A stretch of 64,000 nucleotides of DNA from assembly GCF_900142105.1 (NCBI RefSeq), contig NZ_FQZS01000019.1:1-64000 (forward strand). Direction: 5' to 3'. The notes beneath the pieces are model-generated. The model was given only the letters and a program-made list of their open reading frames with translations, had not been told where the DNA came from and searched no databases. Shown in pieces: positions 60,162 to 64,000 of this stretch. The translations under genes were made by a program, and so were the position numbers. Every line of letters starts with the position of its first letter. The stretch's first letter is position 1. The DNA is from Lutispora thermophila DSM 19022. GTDB lineage: Bacteria; Bacillota; Clostridia; Lutisporales; Lutisporaceae.

Positions 60162-60254
60162 TTAAGAGGAAGGTAAACTTCTTCCGGATTGGGCTGCCAG
60201 CCACAGACGAAATACCGAGAGATAGGCATCAACAGCCGTATAATAAGCAATTTT
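60162..60254 (-). pseudogene. Possible 3' scrap of a foreign gene
   Basis: Downstream of cbiK the minus strand encodes YYTAVDAYLSVFRLWLAAQ followed by SGRSLPSS and TAA. The block loosely recalls the C-terminal helix of Gfo/Idh/MocA oxidoreductases. Its GC content is clearly above the surrounding DNA. No start or other part is present. Weak evidence. Confidence 0.25.
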
Positions 60255-60281
60255 AAGCAATATTATTACACCCCTATTTTA

Positions 60282-61061
60282 TTAGTCTTTGTCTATTGCT
60301 TCAGATATATGTGAAAAATATATGTCTCTGATCCCTTGATACTCTCCTAATCCCTTTATCATGCATGTCACCTGTAACCCCTGTTTCTGAAGAACTGTCT
60401 TCCAACTGTCATCTTCATCTGAAGCCATGTCATTGACGGCATGTTCTCCAGCCACCAGCATTAATGGTGTAAGCAGCACTTTTTTGAATCCGGATTTTTT
60501 TATTTGTGAAATCACAATCTGTAAGTCAGGATACCCTTCTACCGTACCGATAAAAATATGATCATATCCTTCAGCTTTTGATATGTAATCAAGAGCCGGA
60601 TATACTATGTTTGAAAAGTGAGATGTACCATGCCCCATTAATAAAATTGCAGTGCCTTTCTCTGGCTTGATTTCATGTGAAATGATGCTGATAACTTTTT
60701 TCAGACTATATATATCTGAAAGCAAAGGACGTCCCAATTTAACCTTTTTAAATTTCTGTGAAGCATCGATGATTTGGTTTTTAAGTTTTTCATATTCTAT
60801 TCCATATAGCAAATGTGTAGGCTGTACTATAACCTCCCAAATGCCATCCTTGGCCATTTTTCCCATAGCTGTTGGGACATCATCCATCTGAATGTTTCTT
60901 TTCATCAGTATTTTTCTAACTATAGAGCTTGTATAGGCACTATATATTCTGTATTTTGAGAATCGCTTTGCTATATCCAGTTCCAGAGAAACTATATTTT
61001 TTTGTCTCGTCTCCTCATAACTTGTTCCAAAACTAACAACAAGAATCGCCTTGTTTTTCAT
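60282..61061 (-). CDS. cbiK: Sirohydrochlorin cobaltochelatase CbiK
   Basis: A 259-residue class II chelatase that puts Co2+ into sirohydrochlorin in the anaerobic B12 pathway without ATP. KAILVVSFGTSYEETRQKNI, LLMGHGTSHFSNIVYPALDY and LTPLMLVAGEHAVNDMASDE are diagnostic and hold the metal-binding histidines. AGGAGG precedes the ATG. As this enzyme already covers cobalt insertion, the CobN-like chelatase downstream may have a different job. Confidence 0.95.
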   Translation of the reverse strand: MKNKAILVVSFGTSYEETRQKNIVSLELDIAKRFSKYRIYSAYTSSIVRKILMKRNIQMDDVPTAMGKMAKDGIWEVIVQPTHLLYGIEYEKLKNQIIDASQKFKKVKLGRPLLSDIYSLKKVISIISHEIKPEKGTAILLMGHGTSHFSNIVYPALDYISKAEGYDHIFIGTVEGYPDLQIVISQIKKSGFKKVLLTPLMLVAGEHAVNDMASDEDDSWKTVLQKQGLQVTCMIKGLGEYQGIRDIYFSHISEAIDKD

Positions 61062-61167
61062 AAGTATTTACCTCCTTCCATAAAAGTCTCTGCTATAAGA
61101 AAATTAAGCATTCCCTTTATAACGGCTCTTATTAAAGATAGCATGAATAACATAAGAACATAGGAAT

Positions 61168-61191
61168 GGGTGTAACAGCAAACTTACACCC
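61168..61191. terminator. Hairpin between the binding-protein gene and cbiK
   Basis: Arms GGGTGTAA/TTACACCC; the T-run lies on the plus-strand side, so for the minus-strand genes it may act only as a pause or processing site. Confidence 0.4.
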
Positions 61192-61211
61192 TTTTTCAAA
61201 CCACCCTTATG

Positions 61212-62321
61212 CTAAAACTCTATATCTGGATATAACCATTCCGCCATCATTTTATAAGATTCTGCATATCGATGATTGGGACGGTACCAGAATAGCTCTT
61301 GTGGCAAGATATATACTCTTCCATTTTTTACAGCCTCCAAACTTTCCCATATAGGATTATCCTTGACTAGTTTTTCTAATGTTTCTGCTGTTTCTCTGTC
61401 AGTAGCACTATTCCTTATAAAAACAAGTTCCGGATTGGCGGTATATATGTCTTCCAAGTTAATATCAACGGATGTGGCAGATGAACCAGATATGTCCGCC
61501 AGATTTATACCATACAAATCTTTGATAATTGCGCCTGTATCAGAATTTGAGAGGAGTGCGCTAAACCCATTTTTCCCCGCTGTCAATGCCATTACCTTCG
61601 GATTCTTGTTTGCTTTTTTTGCCTTTAACTGGATATTGGCTATTTCATTTGCAACTTTTGCAGCCACAGAATCCCAAAGCTCAGGCTTTTCATTTATGTT
61701 GCAAAATACCTTAAACCATTTAAGATAGTCGCTTACTCCGTTGTAGGTAATGGCAATTACAGGTATATTAACTGCTTCCGCAGGCTTAGAAATTGTTGAA
61801 TATCCTGACATTGCTGTAGAACAAATTATAAGATCAGGCTTTTCCGCCAAAATAGCTTCAACATTCCATGACTTTCCGGATGAGCTGGTGGCAATGGTAA
61901 CAACACCTTCATCCTTCATAATATTCCTGCCGATCTGCTTTTCGTAAAGTGCTTCGGCGCTTGCACCTCCAATACCTACACTGACTTTGCCCCCTGCTTC
62001 GGTATATAAGCAGGCATGGCTGCCATAAAGAACAGCAACTTTTTGGGGTTTTTTCTTAATCGTAATAACTTCCCGTCTAGAATCGTCTTTAAAAATAACC
62101 TCATCTTCTGTCACAACTACCTCATCGGCTGCTTTTAAAAGTTCTGCTTTTATTGCCTGTAGCTCATCTTCAGGCTGAATTGCTGATTCCGGCGCCTGTG
62201 TTTCGTTGTCGTTTTCATTTTTAGGTACATTTGTTGATTTGGATCCACATGCTGTTAATACAGCGATACTAAGTAAAAGCACAAAAATAACCATTGTTAA
62301 TTTTTTAAACATAATATTCAT
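61212..62321 (-). CDS. BtuF/FepB-like substrate-binding lipoprotein
   Basis: A 369-residue lipoprotein with lipobox VLTAC, an acidic Asn/Glu/Asp-rich linker, and a class III binding fold (REVITIKKKPQKVAVLYGSH, AILAEKPDLIICSTAMSG, ESLEAVKNGRVYILPQELFW). It delivers a metal chelate (cobalt, corrinoid or siderophore) to the FecCD importer encoded upstream. The neighbour cbiK suggests a cobalt or corrinoid role. Confidence 0.9.
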   Translation of the reverse strand: MNIMFKKLTMVIFVLLLSIAVLTACGSKSTNVPKNENDNETQAPESAIQPEDELQAIKAELLKAADEVVVTEDEVIFKDDSRREVITIKKKPQKVAVLYGSHACLYTEAGGKVSVGIGGASAEALYEKQIGRNIMKDEGVVTIATSSSGKSWNVEAILAEKPDLIICSTAMSGYSTISKPAEAVNIPVIAITYNGVSDYLKWFKVFCNINEKPELWDSVAAKVANEIANIQLKAKKANKNPKVMALTAGKNGFSALLSNSDTGAIIKDLYGINLADISGSSATSVDINLEDIYTANPELVFIRNSATDRETAETLEKLVKDNPIWESLEAVKNGRVYILPQELFWYRPNHRYAESYKMMAEWLYPDIEF

Positions 62322-62342
62322 CTCCTCCTTTTTATACGAGCA

Positions 62343-63146
62343 TTAATTACCTAGCGTTAACCATTTACTCCTTTTTTTCTCCGGTATGATAAAAGGACAG
62401 TTGTTTTTTTCATCCTCAAAAATTTGAGACTGAATACCAAATATATCTTCTAGCTTCCCACTGGTTATTATTTTCCTGGGGTCACCATATGAGTAGACTC
62501 CCTTATCTTTTATTGAAAGCAGATAATGGGAGTATCTTGAAGCAAAATTTATATCATGAAGCACCATTATTATTGTAAGTTGCATCTCTTCCCCCAATTT
62601 TTTTATGAGTTCCATTACTTCCAATTGAAAACCAATATCAAGGTATGTAATCGGTTCATCAAGTACAAGCACCTCAGGCTGTTGACAAATGGTCATAGCA
62701 ATCCAGGCCCTTTGTCTTTCTCCTCCCGAGAGGGTTTCCACCAGCCTGTTTTGCAGATTTTTTAATCCGGTGATTTCTATGGTATTGTCAATAATGTCAT
62801 TGTCATATCTTGTTAATCCTCTTCCAAACTGCTTATATGGGTAGCGTCCATATGAAACTAGAGTCCTTACGTCAATATCGGAAGGCGAATTATGAACTTG
62901 CGGAAGATAAGCGATTTTTTTTGCAAGCTCTTTCAGCTTGTACTGTTTCAATGGCTTCCCATTGAAAACAACTTCACCCCTAACAGGTGTAACAGCACGG
63001 GATATCACCTTCAGCAGACTTGTTTTCCCACTTCCGTTTGGTCCTATTATTGTTGTGGTTTTCCCCTTTGGAAATTCAATAGTCACATCCTTGATGATTT
63101 CCCTTTTCCCATAATTGATTGATATATCTTTAAATCCAAAGTACAT
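62343..63146 (-). CDS. FecE/BtuD-like ABC ATPase
   Basis: A 267-residue ATPase with TIIGPNGSGKTSLLKVIS, ETLSGGERQRAWIAMTICQQ and VLVLDEPITYLDIG, as in siderophore and cobalamin importers. It sits between the permease (12 bp) and the binding-protein gene (21 bp) in one unit. Confidence 0.93.
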   Translation of the reverse strand: MYFGFKDISINYGKREIIKDVTIEFPKGKTTTIIGPNGSGKTSLLKVISRAVTPVRGEVVFNGKPLKQYKLKELAKKIAYLPQVHNSPSDIDVRTLVSYGRYPYKQFGRGLTRYDNDIIDNTIEITGLKNLQNRLVETLSGGERQRAWIAMTICQQPEVLVLDEPITYLDIGFQLEVMELIKKLGEEMQLTIIMVLHDINFASRYSHYLLSIKDKGVYSYGDPRKIITSGKLEDIFGIQSQIFEDEKNNCPFIIPEKKRSKWLTLGN

Positions 63147-63158
63147 TCCCGAACCCTC

Positions 63159-64000
63159 CTATTTTGCCTCTTTATTTCTTAACAGACATAAGAAGAAAGG
63201 TGCTCCTACAAATGATAACACTACACTGACCGAAATTTCTCCCACAGGCAGAACTATTCTGCCTATCAGGTCACATATTATTATCAGCATGTAGCCTAGT
63301 GCAATGGAAGCAGGAAGCAAATATTTGTAATCAGAGCCTACAAGTAATCTTGCTATATGAGGAACTATAAGCCCAACAAAGTTAATAAGTCCGGCAACAG
63401 ATATAGCAGCTCCAGCCAGAAGCGATGAAACCAATATAAGAAATAAACGAAAACTTTCGGTACGAACTCCAAGAGAATTTGCCATTTCATCTCCAAGCAT
63501 AAGTATGTTCATTTTGGATGGAACAAAAAGGCACAACAAAATACCAATCAACGCATATGGCAAAATCATGATTAAATTTTTCCATGCAACGCCATTAAGG
63601 CTTCCTACCAGAAATCCTGTGGCATTAGCAAGCTTTTCCGGGAAAAAACTGCGTATCATATCATTAAATGCGCTAAATACAGTAGAGACTGCCATACCAG
63701 AAAGAATTATTTTTACGGGACTGACACCCTTGTTGTATGCCAGCAGATAAATGCCTAACGTTGTAAAAAAACCTCCGGTTATAGATCCAATGGGCAGTAA
63801 ATGATAGTATCCCGGAAATGCAACTAAAGTTAGATACCCCACAAAACTAGCTCCACTTGTAACACCTATAGTAGATGGTGAAGCAAGGTGATTTCGCATA
63901 ACACCTTGAAGTATGCATCCTGACAATGCTAAACATATGCCCACCAATCCACCGCTCAGTGTTCTTGGGAGCCTCACATTCCATATAATAAGCCTGGCAG
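63159..64000 (-). CDS. FecCD-type permease, 5' end beyond window
   Basis: The frame is open to the right edge. Reading in from the edge gives ARLIIWNVRLPRTLSGGLVG, the usual first conserved block of FecCD permeases, so roughly the first 60-70 residues are outside. LVGLIVPHIARLLVGSDYKY and about eight membrane segments are seen. It is the partner of the ATPase and lipoprotein genes downstream. Confidence 0.92.
   Translation of the reverse strand, partial: ARLIIWNVRLPRTLSGGLVGICLALSGCILQGVMRNHLASPSTIGVTSGASFVGYLTLVAFPGYYHLLPIGSITGGFFTTLGIYLLAYNKGVSPVKIILSGMAVSTVFSAFNDMIRSFFPEKLANATGFLVGSLNGVAWKNLIMILPYALIGILLCLFVPSKMNILMLGDEMANSLGVRTESFRLFLILVSSLLAGAAISVAGLINFVGLIVPHIARLLVGSDYKYLLPASIALGYMLIIICDLIGRIVLPVGEISVSVVLSFVGAPFFLCLLRNKEAK

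Noticed and set aside
60040-60281. A third cobalamin riboswitch on the plus strand, suggested by CCGG and GCCAC-like pieces
   Set aside because: The order of conserved boxes does not fit and no plus-strand gene follows; the pieces lie within the coding-like scrap on the minus strand.

Overview
The window is about 64 kb of low-GC DNA that reads as a chromosome segment of an anaerobic Firmicute, most likely a peptide- and amino-acid-fermenting member of the Clostridia/Tissierellia. The basis is the gene content and order (cggR-gap-pgk-tpiA-eno, secG, rnr, smpB, ssrA), strong AGGAGG-type ribosome binding sites, AT-rich intergenic DNA, a K+-type membrane pyrophosphatase, anaerobic corrin genes (CbiK, CbiZ) and a tmRNA tag ending in ALAA. 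I cannot name a species. Most genes lie on the minus strand. The exceptions are pdxS through the Crp-type regulator (3.6-8.0 kb) and a chemoreceptor/CheW pair (10.9-12.5 kb).

Region by region. 0-2 kb: a transposase cut by the window edge, a cysteine hydrolase, and a thiamine-binding protein under a TPP riboswitch. 2-4.5 kb: a MocR/PdxR regulator divergent from pdxS, with an array of CTGATAC/GTATCAG half-sites between them. 4.5-8 kb: a two-protein membrane system (DUF969/DUF979) with pyroglutamyl peptidase, then a Crp-family regulator. 8-12.5 kb: a Cache chemoreceptor, a soluble PocR-type chemoreceptor and a CheW-like protein. 12.7-27 kb: a peptide/amino-acid catabolic region with an aminotransferase, a YgjP-type metalloprotein, a C69 dipeptidase pseudogene, an unrecognised 397-residue protein, two YtcJ-type amidohydrolases, an APC permease, a DppA-type D-aminopeptidase, an Asp/Glu racemase and a sigma-54 activator. 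Two textbook -24/-12 promoters lie in front of the permease and the racemase, and rpoN itself is in the window at 39.2-40.6 kb. 27-39 kb: ssrA, smpB, rnr, DUF1294, hppA, secG and the glycolytic operon with a CggR operator. 40.7-45.4 kb: a BMP-family (nucleoside-type) ABC importer.

45.6-64 kb is a corrinoid island. One cobalamin riboswitch (about 59.1 kb) heads a long minus-strand unit: a truncated corrinoid-binding lipoprotein, a second binding protein with a copper-amine-oxidase-like N-terminal domain, BtuC, BtuD fused to an unknown Rossmann-like domain, CbiZ, then ChlI-like, ChlD-like and CobN-like chelatase subunits. A second cobalamin riboswitch precedes a corrinoid adenosyltransferase. 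Upstream are CbiK and a second FecCD-type ABC importer that runs off the right edge. The CobN-like protein is divergent: it lacks the usual N-terminal domain, has four cysteines beside the conserved PPPHQY motif, and has Gly where the family normally has His in the GTHG motif. The operon also carries scars: a decayed second cobN start, an ABC-2 permease tail, and half a binding protein.

The best candidate for an undescribed system is this riboswitch-linked set of corrinoid importer, CbiZ and ChlI/ChlD/CobN-like chelatase. It could insert cobalt, remove it, or act on another imported tetrapyrrole. The second candidate is the sigma-54 peptide/D-amino-acid cluster with its unrecognised 397-residue protein.
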